From Pyxidicoccus caerfyrddinensis (GTDB lineage: Bacteria; Myxococcota; Myxococcia; Myxococcales; Myxococcaceae): a stretch of DNA of 64,000 nt. Both the position numbers and the translations under genes were made by a program. Positions 33,513 through 45,700 of the stretch are shown here, one piece after another; position 1 is the first letter of the stretch, and each line of letters opens with the position of its first letter. The stretch is taken from NCBI RefSeq assembly GCF_010894405.1, contig NZ_JAAIYA010000025.1, forward strand, positions 123,581 through 187,580. Reading direction: 5' to 3'. The notes beneath the pieces are model-generated. The model was not told the origin of the DNA. It saw only the letters and a program-made list of their open reading frames with translations, and did not search any database.

Positions 33513-34600
33513 ACCGCACCCTCGATGACGGGCTGCCCCATCCGCTTGAGCCAGCGCACGTGGCTCTTCAATGCCGCACCCACGCTCGTGTTCACCCGGT
33601 AGTGGACGCCGTGCTTGCGGCAGGTGTCCTCCACGATGCGCGAGAGCGCCGGGTAGTGCAGGTGACACACGCGCGGGAAGAGGTGGTGCTCCACCTGGAA
33701 GTTGAGTCCGCCCAGATACCAGCTCACCAGCCAATTGCCCCGCGCGAAGTCCACCGTGGACCCGATCTGATGGGTCGCCCAGTCGTGGGGGATGGAGTGG
33801 CTGTGCTGCGGCACCTCGGTGAAGACGGCTTCTTCCACGCAGTGCGCGAGCTGGAACACGGTGGCCAGCGTCAGCCCGAGCACGAAGGCGGTGAGCGCGT
33901 AGGCGAGCGCCACCTGCCAGAGCGGATGGAGGAGCAACGGCACCACCAGCGTCCAGCCGTAGAAGAGGGCCTTGCCGACGAGCACCCCGGCGAGCTTGCG
34001 CCCCGAGGGGCGCGGCATCTTCTGCCGGCCGACGCGGCCGGTGACCAGGTCCTTGAAGTCGTCGATGAAGTGCCACTTCACCGACAGCAGCCCGTAGAGC
34101 ACCCAGATGTAGAGGTGCTGGAAGCGATGGGCCGCGTGCAGCTTCTGGCCCGGGGCAATCCGGCACAGCGGCTGGATGTCGATGTCCTCGTCCAGGCCGA
34201 CGACGTTGGGATGGCTGTGGTGGAAGATGTTGTGCTTCCAGCCCCACACGTAGGAGGAGCCGCCAACGATATCCAGCGTCCATCCGAGCAGCCGGTTGAC
34301 GCTCCGTCGCGATGAATAGCTGCCGTGGTTGGCGTCATGCTGGATGCTGAAGCCGATGCCGGCGGTGGCCAGCCCGAGCGACACGCACCCGGCCACGACA
34401 CCCCACACGTTGGTCGCACCGAAGACGAGCCAGGCGTACGAGGCGCCGAACCAGCCGAGGATGACCGCGGTCTTCAGGTACATTCCCGGCAGGTCCCGGG
34501 CGGAGCGACCGCTTGCTTCCAGGTACTGCTCCACCCGCGCCTTGAGGTCCTGATGGAAGGGCCCCGACTCCAGGAACTTCGCCTTGGTTGCTTGCGACAA
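33509..34600 (-). CDS. Membrane acyl-lipid fatty acid desaturase
   Basis: A 363-residue integral membrane di-iron desaturase. All three histidine boxes are present: HDANH (88-92), HNIFHHSH (123-130) and QVEHH (302-306). The QxxHH third box is typical of front-end and delta-6-like enzymes acting on lipid-bound chains. Hydrophobic segments flank the first two boxes and lie again near 205-255. There is no fused cytochrome b5, so an external electron donor is needed. Start TTG at 34600 (SQATKAKFLE follows). An elaborate inverted repeat upstream could be its control site. Confidence 0.92.
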   Translation of the reverse strand: MSQATKAKFLESGPFHQDLKARVEQYLEASGRSARDLPGMYLKTAVILGWFGASYAWLVFGATNVWGVVAGCVSLGLATAGIGFSIQHDANHGSYSSRRSVNRLLGWTLDIVGGSSYVWGWKHNIFHHSHPNVVGLDEDIDIQPLCRIAPGQKLHAAHRFQHLYIWVLYGLLSVKWHFIDDFKDLVTGRVGRQKMPRPSGRKLAGVLVGKALFYGWTLVVPLLLHPLWQVALAYALTAFVLGLTLATVFQLAHCVEEAVFTEVPQHSHSIPHDWATHQIGSTVDFARGNWLVSWYLGGLNFQVEHHLFPRVCHLHYPALSRIVEDTCRKHGVHYRVNTSVGAALKSHVRWLKRMGQPVIEGAV

Positions 34601-34647
34601 CGTTCACCCGCTCTCACGCCGCCAACGCCACCACCGCTGGAGCGGGA

Positions 34648-34717
34648 GGCCGCGCCGGGAGAATCCCCGCGCGGCCCTCGCCTGCCTGGTGCCGAAGTAC
34701 TTCGTAACACACCAGGC
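34648..34717 (-). promoter_or_regulatory. Two stacked inverted repeats between DUF2278 gene and desaturase
   Basis: Element A (34684-34717): arms GCCTGGTG and CACCAGGC enclose the perfect 12 bp palindrome CGAAGTACTTCG (34693-34704). Element B (34648-34676): GGCCGCGC and GCGCGGCC around CGGG/CCCC. Both follow the DUF2278 stop (34733) and precede the desaturase start (34600) on the same strand. They could be terminators. The AT-containing palindrome in A also looks like a repressor operator for the desaturase. Confidence 0.55.
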
Positions 34718-34732
34718 GGCACGGCTGTTCCG

Positions 34733-35719
34733 CTAGAAGACCACCGTCCACCCGGGACGGGCCTGCGCCTTCACGTACGAGACACCGTCGATCTTCAGGC
34801 CCTGGGCATCCAGGAGCGAGATGAGGCCGCCGTTGTTCGACAGCTCCAGCGGCTTGCTCACGGGTAGCAGCCGCGTGGCGCCCGGCGGCAGGTCTCCGCT
34901 CAAAGGCTGCTTGTGCTTGTTCTTGTCCACGAGCGCCCACCCGTCGAGCGACACCGGGTCGGGCGAGGTGTTGAGCAGGGTGATGGTCTCCCGCTCGGGC
35001 GTGCGCGTGTCGTTGACGAGCGCGGCGATGATGCGCACGGCGCCGTCGTGCGTGACGGGGATGGTTCCGTCGAGGGTGTGGCCCGTCCTGTCGTCGGTGT
35101 GCCACGACTGCGACTGGAACTTGAGGAAGATGCCCACCCACTGCTGCGTCGCGGGGAGGTGGATGAGCACGCCGCCGTCCTGATAGACGCCATCCTGTTC
35201 GGCGAAGGACGGGTCGTTGCCCTGGTTCATGTGGATGTCGTGGATGCCTCGGCCGGGCTTGAAGTGGAAATACTTGTCTTCAATCTTCGGCTCGGGGCCC
35301 CAGGGCTCGCCGAAGGCATAGACCTGGGCCTGCGCGTCCCGCACCGCGCGCTGGAAGTAGTGGTCCAGCTTGTCGTTCAAGTCATTGTCCGGCCCGGGGA
35401 CGTTGGGCGGCAGGGGCGTCATGCCTTCGCGGTTGAAGAGGTTGCCGCGGATGAAGTCGAGCGCCAGCCCGCCCGCGCTGCTGGGAACGGGCGTGAAGCC
35501 GGGAGGCAGCGCTTCGAGGGCCTCGGCGAGAGGATGCTGGAAGTGCTCGTCGACGAGGTACTGAAGGTCCGAGGGCGGGAGCTTCGAGCTGACGTTGACC
35601 GCGATGCGGTAGTGCACCCCCTCGGCAACGATTCGCACCTGGTAGTGGGGGCTCGGTCCCGTGCCCAGCTTCATCTCGGTGGCCGAGCCCTTCAAGACTC
35701 CATATTGCTTCAGCGGCAT
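34733..35719 (-). CDS. DUF2278 family protein with C-terminal lamin-tail domain
   Basis: A 328-residue protein. The N-terminal part is DUF2278 (MPLKQYGVLKGSATEMKLG, HYQVRIVAEGVHYRIAVNV, LALDFIRGNLFNREGM, GIHDIHMNQGND). Residues about 225-328 are a lamin-tail beta domain (IAALVNDTRTPERETITLLN, VSLDGWALVDKNKHKQPLSG, NNGGLISLLDAQGLKIDGVS). DUF2278 is found in secreted or stress-related bacterial proteins of unknown activity. No signal peptide is evident. Start ATG at 35719 has GGAGG 7-8 bases upstream. It is probably cotranscribed with the esterase gene upstream (65 bases). Confidence 0.88.
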   Translation of the reverse strand: MPLKQYGVLKGSATEMKLGTGPSPHYQVRIVAEGVHYRIAVNVSSKLPPSDLQYLVDEHFQHPLAEALEALPPGFTPVPSSAGGLALDFIRGNLFNREGMTPLPPNVPGPDNDLNDKLDHYFQRAVRDAQAQVYAFGEPWGPEPKIEDKYFHFKPGRGIHDIHMNQGNDPSFAEQDGVYQDGGVLIHLPATQQWVGIFLKFQSQSWHTDDRTGHTLDGTIPVTHDGAVRIIAALVNDTRTPERETITLLNTSPDPVSLDGWALVDKNKHKQPLSGDLPPGATRLLPVSKPLELSNNGGLISLLDAQGLKIDGVSYVKAQARPGWTVVF

Positions 35720-35784
35720 GTGCGGTCCCTCCTGTTCCTCGGGAGGGAGTGGACCGGGAGCGGATGTGATGCCGGTACCCGGGG

Positions 35785-36678
35785 CTAGCCCAGCAGCCAG
35801 CCCATCGCTTCCGGGAGCCGCCGCTGCCAGTCCCGCTCGTGGTGCTGGCCCCCGGGTTCGAGCACCAGGCGCAATTCGTGGTCCGCGTAGCCCAGGTGCT
35901 GGAGGTGGCGGTGGAAGTTCCGCGTGGCCTCGCCGTAGCGCATGACGTAGCCCACGGGGTCCACCGTCTCGTCGGTGCCCGCGTCCAGGTAGATACGCGA
36001 CCACCTGCGCGTGTGGGCGGTCCACTCGCCGAAGAGCCGGTCCCAGCTCCACATCACGGAAGGGGACAGCGCGCCGATGCGGCCGAAGAGGTCCGGGTAC
36101 CGCCAGCCGAGGTACAGCGACATCAGGCCGCCGAGCGACGCGCCCATGAGGCCCGTCCACTCGGGCCCCTGGCGCGTGCGGTAGACGCCGTCGACCCAGG
36201 GCTTGAGCGTGTTGACGAGGAAGCGGACGAAGGGCTCGCCGCGGGCGGAGATGTCGCCGCGCGGCTCGGGCCAGGGGGAGTACTCGGCGAGCCTGTCGTG
36301 CGTGGAGTCCACCGCGACGATGAGCCATGGGCCGATGCGGCCCTCGGAGACCAGGCGCTCCAGCGTGTGGTTCGCGCACCAGGTGTCGAAGAGCGCGGAC
36401 TCCGGGTGGGCGAAGACGTTCTGCCCGTCGTGCATGTAGAGCACGGGGAAGCGCTGGTCTGGCTCGGCGTCGTACGCATCCGGCGTGAAGATGCGCACGG
36501 TGCGGGTGCGCCCCTCCTGGGGAGAGGCGAAGTCTCGGATGATGTGGACGTGTCCCATGGGCTCGCGGCGCGGAAGATAGATGGCGCCCCCGCGCCTCGC
36601 CAGTCCGGCCCATCGCGCGGTGTTCACCTGAGACGTCCGCCACGTGCCGGATATCACCTCGAACGGGCCGTCGCGCAT
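35785..36678 (-). CDS. Alpha/beta-hydrolase esterase (Fes/IroE/esterase D-like)
   Basis: A 297-residue esterase-family hydrolase. RTRTVRIFTPDAYDAEPDQR then FPVLYMHDGQNVF are the conserved opening strands. The nucleophile elbow is MGASLGGLMSLYLGW (GxSxG). IYLDAGTDE gives the likely acid and GGQHHERDWQRRLPEAMGWL the catalytic His region. Relatives include enterobactin esterases and acetyl-xylan or feruloyl esterases; the substrate cannot be set from sequence. There is no signal peptide. The frame opens at 36678; Met41 (36558), just before GHVHIIRDF, may be the true start. It diverges from the sigma-54 activator gene. Confidence 0.85.
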   Translation of the reverse strand: MRDGPFEVISGTWRTSQVNTARWAGLARRGGAIYLPRREPMGHVHIIRDFASPQEGRTRTVRIFTPDAYDAEPDQRFPVLYMHDGQNVFAHPESALFDTWCANHTLERLVSEGRIGPWLIVAVDSTHDRLAEYSPWPEPRGDISARGEPFVRFLVNTLKPWVDGVYRTRQGPEWTGLMGASLGGLMSLYLGWRYPDLFGRIGALSPSVMWSWDRLFGEWTAHTRRWSRIYLDAGTDETVDPVGYVMRYGEATRNFHRHLQHLGYADHELRLVLEPGGQHHERDWQRRLPEAMGWLLG

Positions 36679-36761
36679 GATTGCGAAGGCCGACAGACAC
36701 GCCTCTCCGATGAACAGAGACCGTGCGCTATTGGCTCGACGGAGGTATCAAGGCCCGACGC

Positions 36762-38384
36762 ATGCCCACGAAGCAGCCGCTCCCCGCCGACATGTCGACG
36801 CCCCCTGGCCGGGACCAGGGACGGCAGACTCCGTCCGTGCGCGGTGTGCCGGCGCTGACGGTGGTGGCCCACCCGCAGCTCCAGCGCGTCGGAGACCAGT
36901 TGTTGCTGGAGTCGCTGGTCACCGACGGCAGGCCCGTGCCGCTGTCCCGCAATGCTCCGGACTTCGCGCGCCCCGGGGGCCTGCTGTCCATGCCCCTCGG
37001 GGACCCGTTCATCAGCCGCACGCCCATCCAGCTCGAGCCCGGGCTGCGCGGCGGCGTGCGGTTGCAGGTGCCCGAGGATGCGACGCAGGTGCGCGTGGCC
37101 TGGGAGCCCGTCACCGGTGGCCGCGACTTCTCTCCCGAGGAGCTCGCCCTCGGTGTGCCGCTGGTGCTCGCCGACCGCGTGGTGCTGCTGCTCCACCGGA
37201 CGTCGCCCACGCAGGCCACGGGGCCTGAGGACCTGGGCATCGTGGGGCAGGGGGAGGGCATCCGCCAGGTGCGCGACGACATCGCCCGCGTCGCCGACCT
37301 GAACGTCCCCGTGCTCATCCGCGGAGAGACGGGCACGGGCAAGGAACTGGTGGCGCGCGCCATCCACGAGCGGGGCCCGCGCCGCGCCGGGCCCTTCGTC
37401 AGCGTCAACCTGGGCGCGCTGGCGAAGGAGCTCGCCGCCGCCGAGCTGTTCGGCGCGCAGCGCGGCGCGTACACCGGCGCCACGAAAGATCGCGAGGGCT
37501 TCGTCCGCTCCGCGCACGGAGGAACGCTCTTCCTCGACGAGGTGGGCGAGGCCCCCCCCGAGGTGCAGGTCGCCCTGCTGCGCGTGCTGGAGACGGGCGA
37601 GGTCTTCCCCGTGGGCGGCCACGAGCCCGTCCGCGTCGACGTGCGGCTCGTCTCCGCCACCGACGCCGACCTGGAGGCGCGCATCCAGGAGCGCCTCTTC
37701 AAGGCCCCGCTGCTGCACCGGCTCGCCGGCTTCGAAATCCAGATGCCCCCGCTGCGCACGCGCCGCGAGGACATCGGCCCGCTCTTCCTGCACTTCGCCC
37801 GGCAGGAGCTGGAAGCCACGGGCGAGGCCGGACGGCTGTCGTCCTCGGAGCCTCGGACCCAGCCCTGGCTGCCCGCGGCGCTGGCCGTGCGGCTGGTGCG
37901 CTACGCGTGGCCCGGCAACGTGCGGCAGTTGCGCAATGTCGCGCGGCAGCTCGTCATCGGCAGTCGGGGAACGCCGCGCCTGCGCGCCGACCCGCGTCTG
38001 GAGCAGACGCTCGACGCCGACGTCCTGCCCGTGCCCGGCAGTCCCGTGGACGCGCCCACGCCCCCCGCCGCCTCGGACACCCCCGAGGTGAAGGCCTCGC
38101 GGCGCAAGCCCGCGGAAGTGGCGGAGCAGGAACTGCTGGAGGCCCTGCGCGCCTGCTCGTGGGACCTCAAGGCCACCGCGGACTGGCTGGGCATTCCCCG
38201 TCCGTCCGTCTACGTGCTCATCGACAAGAGCTCGCTGATTCGCACCGCACGGGACTTGAGCGCGGAGGAAATCACCCGCTGCTTCCACGAGTGCGGGGGA
38301 GACCTGGACCAGATGGTGCAGCGACTGGAGGTCTCCAAGCGCGCCCTCCAGCGCCGCGTGCGCGAGCTGGGCCTGGACGCGTGA
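36762..38384 (+). CDS. Sigma-54-dependent activator: FHA-like domain, AAA+, two Fis-type HTH motifs
   Basis: A 540-residue enhancer-binding protein. The first ~150 residues carry a degenerate FHA-like fold (MPLGDPFISRTPIQLEPG) in place of a receiver. The AAA+ core has Walker A GETGTGKE near 190, the sigma-54 contact loop GAYTGA (variant of GAFTGA), Walker B GGTLFLDEVGEAP, and the arginine-rich NVRQLRNVARQL. The C-terminus holds two consecutive Fis-like helix-turn-helix units (EQELLEALRACSWDLKATAD; SAEEITRCFHECGGDLDQMV). FHA activators are usually switched by Ser/Thr kinases, and one is encoded at 38911-42606. The start could also be GTG at 36723 or ATG at 36792. Confidence 0.9.
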   Translation: MPTKQPLPADMSTPPGRDQGRQTPSVRGVPALTVVAHPQLQRVGDQLLLESLVTDGRPVPLSRNAPDFARPGGLLSMPLGDPFISRTPIQLEPGLRGGVRLQVPEDATQVRVAWEPVTGGRDFSPEELALGVPLVLADRVVLLLHRTSPTQATGPEDLGIVGQGEGIRQVRDDIARVADLNVPVLIRGETGTGKELVARAIHERGPRRAGPFVSVNLGALAKELAAAELFGAQRGAYTGATKDREGFVRSAHGGTLFLDEVGEAPPEVQVALLRVLETGEVFPVGGHEPVRVDVRLVSATDADLEARIQERLFKAPLLHRLAGFEIQMPPLRTRREDIGPLFLHFARQELEATGEAGRLSSSEPRTQPWLPAALAVRLVRYAWPGNVRQLRNVARQLVIGSRGTPRLRADPRLEQTLDADVLPVPGSPVDAPTPPAASDTPEVKASRRKPAEVAEQELLEALRACSWDLKATADWLGIPRPSVYVLIDKSSLIRTARDLSAEEITRCFHECGGDLDQMVQRLEVSKRALQRRVRELGLDA

Positions 38385-38541
38385 CGCGTCAACGCCGGGC
38401 CTGACGCACTGGATGACGTGTCCACCGGGCTGCCTCGCGGCCGCGTCGCCGTGGCTCCCGAGGGAAGCGTCGCTGGTACACTGCCTGCAATCTCGCGGTG
38501 ACAACGTCCTTCAGCCCCCGAAAGGGGAGGAGCCACGGCCC

Positions 38542-38901
38542 ATGGGCAGCATCACAATCCACATCCGACGCGACGAGGATATCCGCTACACGCCCGGTCC
38601 CCTCGTCTGGCGCGGCGACGCGGTGACATTCAAGCTCGAAGACGTCCCCTATGCGGCGGAGGTGCGGTTCCCAGACGGAACCTGCCTCTCCATCCCGGGG
38701 CCCTACGAGCTGGATGGCAACTCGCTGCTGCTGTCGTCGTCCCTGCAGACCGTCGCCTCGAACGCCGCCCCGGGGCCGTACCCCTTCACGGTGACCATCT
38801 TCGACGGCGCCACCAGCCGCAAGGTGGGCGGGCAGCATGAGGTGAAGAAGGGCGGCATCGACGTGTCGACGGAGCCGCCGACCGACCCCGACAAGAAGTA
38901 G
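38542..38901 (+). CDS. Small unknown beta-rich protein
   Basis: A 119-residue protein that I do not recognise. It reads like an Ig or cupredoxin-type beta sandwich: SITIHIRRDEDIRYTPGPLV, GDAVTFKLEDVPYAAEVRFP, GPYPFTVTIFDGATSRKVGG. There is no signal peptide or cysteine pair. The tail is charged (DVSTEPPTDPDKK). GGGGAGG precedes the ATG by 9 bases, which fixes the start. It lies 157 bases after the sigma-54 activator and converges on the kinase gene (9-base gap). Confidence 0.75.
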   Translation: MGSITIHIRRDEDIRYTPGPLVWRGDAVTFKLEDVPYAAEVRFPDGTCLSIPGPYELDGNSLLLSSSLQTVASNAAPGPYPFTVTIFDGATSRKVGGQHEVKKGGIDVSTEPPTDPDKK

Positions 38902-38910
38902 CGGTGTCGG

Positions 38911-42606
<3,696 letters not shown>

Positions 42607-42645
42607 CGGGGCAGCATACGGGCTGGCCCCGGTGCGGCCGGAGGC

Positions 42646-42711
42646 CCGCCGGAAGGTCCTCGGGCCCAGGGGGAGGTAGGGCCCGGTGAGGGGAGGTGGA
42701 CCTTCCGGCGG
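42646..42711 (-). terminator. Long nested hairpin ending the OmpA/MYXO-CTERM operon
   Basis: CCGCCGGAAGGTCC (42646-42659) and GGACCTTCCGGCGG (42698-42711) form a perfect 14 bp stem. Inside it CGGGCCC (42661-42667) pairs with GGGCCCG (42679-42685). It starts 6 bases after the upstream stop codon and lies before the kinase gene. There is no T run. Confidence 0.65.
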
Positions 42712-42717
42712 TCTCGA

Positions 42718-45700
42718 CTACTTCCGCGCACCCTCCGGCCGGCGGTTGCGCCGACGGAGGCCGAGCAGGGCCAGCAGGGCCAGTCCGGACGAGGCCGGCG
42801 CCGCGCTGCAGCCGCCACCCGCGAAGGCGCGGGTGATTTCCTCCACCGTCCAGCTGTAGACGGCGGGCGAGGCATCCACGTTGCCCGCCGCATCCACGGA
42901 GCGCACGCGCAGGGTGTGCTCACCCAGCCCGACGTCGTAGCTGTCCTCGCACGGGACGTAGGTGCCGCCGTCCAGGCTGCACTCGTAGCGCACGCCGTCC
43001 TCGGTGGAGGCGTAGTCGAACGAGGCATCCCGGTCGTTGGTGAGCGAGCGCGGCCCGCGGGGAATGGAGGTGTCCGGCACCAGGGTGTCGATGGTGAAGG
43101 TGTCCGTGTTCGACACGGGGCTGGTGTTGCCGGCCGCGTCGGTGGCCGTGGCCGTCACGGAGTGCTTGCCGTCCGCCATGGGCGCGGTCGGCACGCAGCT
43201 CCACGCGCCGGTGTCGCTGGCGACGGCCGTGCAGATGACCGTGTTGCCCTCGCGCACCGTCACCGTGCTGCCCGCCTCCGCCGTGCCCGTCAGCGTGGGC
43301 CTGGAGGTGGACAGCACCGAGCCCGGGGCGGGGCCGGTGATGACCGGCGCGGCGGGCGGCGTGGTGTCGACCGGAGTGGGGCCGCGGACGGTGATGTTCA
43401 CCGCCGGGGCCGGCTCCGTGGCGCTCAGGGTGGTGGAGGTGAGCACCACCGAGTGCGTGCCGTCCGCGACATCCCCCAGGTCGCACGTCCAGTGACCCGT
43501 GGCGTCCACGACGGCGGTGCAGGCGGGCGTGTTGCTCCCGTCGACGTAGACGAGGACGGTGGAGCCCGGCGACCCGGTGCCGCCGATGTCACCCTCCGTG
43601 GTGCCGCCCGTACCGGGGCTGGTGAGCACCGGGATGAGCTGGCAGATGGACAGTGCGTCCACGCGGTACGTCACCGCCGTCTCGGTGTTGTTGTTCAGCC
43701 CGCAGTCGGTGTCCACCAGGGCCAGGCGCACGTCGCCCGTGGCCGCGTCGAAGTCACGCGACAGCGGGAAGCCCAGCGTCATCGCGGCGTTGCGGGTGCT
43801 GGAGACGGGCCCACCCACCGGGACGGCGCCCTGCGAGAAGGCCTGCGTCCCGGCGCCCGGGTTGGCGTTGACGCCGAAGATGCCCGGGTACCAGCTGCTG
43901 GCACCCGAGTAGCTGACCGCGCCGGACACGTAGTGCATGCGGTAGCGGCCCGGCACACTCAGCGCGGCCTGGACGGCGCCGGCGGGCAGGGACGGGCTGT
44001 TGATGTCCGACACCTGCGTGCACTGGCTGCGGCCCAGGCGGGTGAAGAAGGTGCTCACCCCCGTGTTCTTGCAGCCGTACCCGCTCTCGGTGGTGCAGGT
44101 GGCGCTGCAGCCGTCGCCCGCGGTGGTGTTGCCGTCGTCGCACGCCTCGGAGGCGGCCTTGACGCCGTCGCCGCACGTCACCGCGCACACCGACGGGTTG
44201 CCGGAGCAGCTGTAGCCCGCCTCGAGCGTGCAGGTCGCGCCGCAGCCGTCGCCGGTGGCGGTGTTGCCGTCGTCGCACAGCTCGCCCTCGTCCAGCGCGC
44301 CGTTGCCGCAGTTGGTGAGGACGGCGCAGCGGTTGGTGTTGGGGTTGCAGTAGCCGCTGTCGCAGACGCCGGAGGCCGCGCACGTCTGGCCCACCTCCCA
44401 CAGGCAGCGCGGCGAGCAGGTGTCCCCGCCGGACAGGTTGCCGTCGTCGCACACCTCGCTGCCGGCGACGACGCCGTCACCGCAGGAGGTGCGGCACACG
44501 CTGGGAGCGCCGCTGCACGAGTAGCCACTCTCCACGCGGCAGGTGCTGCTGCAGCCATCACCGTTGTCGGTGTCGTCGTCGTCGCACTCCTCGCCGGAGT
44601 CCACCGTGCCGTTGCCGCAGGTGTTGAAGCACACGTTGCCCGGCGCGGGGCAGCTGTAGCCCGGCTCCACCGAGCACTGGCTGTTGCAGCCGTCGCCCGC
44701 GGTGGTGTTGCCGTCGTCGCAGGCCTCGGCGCCCGCGGTGATGCCGTCGCCGCAGAGGGTGACGCAGGCGCTGGGCTGGCCCGAGCAGCTGTAGCCCGTC
44801 TCCACGCGGCAGCCCGGCGAGCAGCCGTCGTTGCCGGCGGTGTTGCCGTCGTCGCACGTCTCGTTCGTGTTCAGCACGCCGTTGCCGCACGTCAGGGCGC
44901 ACACGGAAGCGCCGTTCGCCGGGGTGCTGCACGCGTAGCCCGGCTCGACGCGGCACTCGGTGGCGCAGCCGTCGCCAGGATTCAGGTTGCCGTCATCGCA
45001 CTGCTCGCCCGGGTTCATCGTACCGTTGCCGCACGTCTTCGCGCAGGGCTGGCCCACGGTGGGGCAGGAGTAGCCCAGCTCCAGGGTGCAGGCGATGGAG
45101 CAGCCGTCGTTCTGCTGGGTGTTGCCGTCGTCGCACAGCTCGCCCGAGTCCAGCCGGCTGTTGCCGCACAGGGGGGCGCACACGGACGGGGCGCCCGCGC
45201 ACTCGTAGCCACTCTCGATGCGGCACGCCGCGGAGCAACCGTCCGAGCCATTCTGGTTGCCGTCGTCGCACTGCTCGCCGGCGTTGACGGCGCCGTTGCC
45301 GCACGTCTGCACGCAGGCCTGGCCCGGGGTGGGGCAGGCATGGCCGGCCTCGACGCGGCAGCTCGCGTTGCAGCCGTCGCCCGCGGCGGTGTTGCCGTCG
45401 TCGCACTGCTCACCGGGGTTCAGCGCGCCGTTGCCGCACGTCCTGGCGCAGGTGCTGGGCGCGCCCGTGCAGCCGTAGCCCGGCTCGATGGCGCAGGTGG
45501 CGCTGCAGCCGTCGTTGCTGGTGGTGTTGCCGTCGTCGCAGTCCTCGCGCAGGGAGACGGCGCCGTCGCCGCAGCGGTCGTCGTACGCGTCCACGAAGAG
45601 GTAGCGGAAGGCGTTGGGCTCGGTGGTCTCGTTCTCGTTGCACAGCTCGATGCGGTTGAGGCCCGTGCGCCAGGGGGCGGTGGTGCCGAACTCGCGGAAG

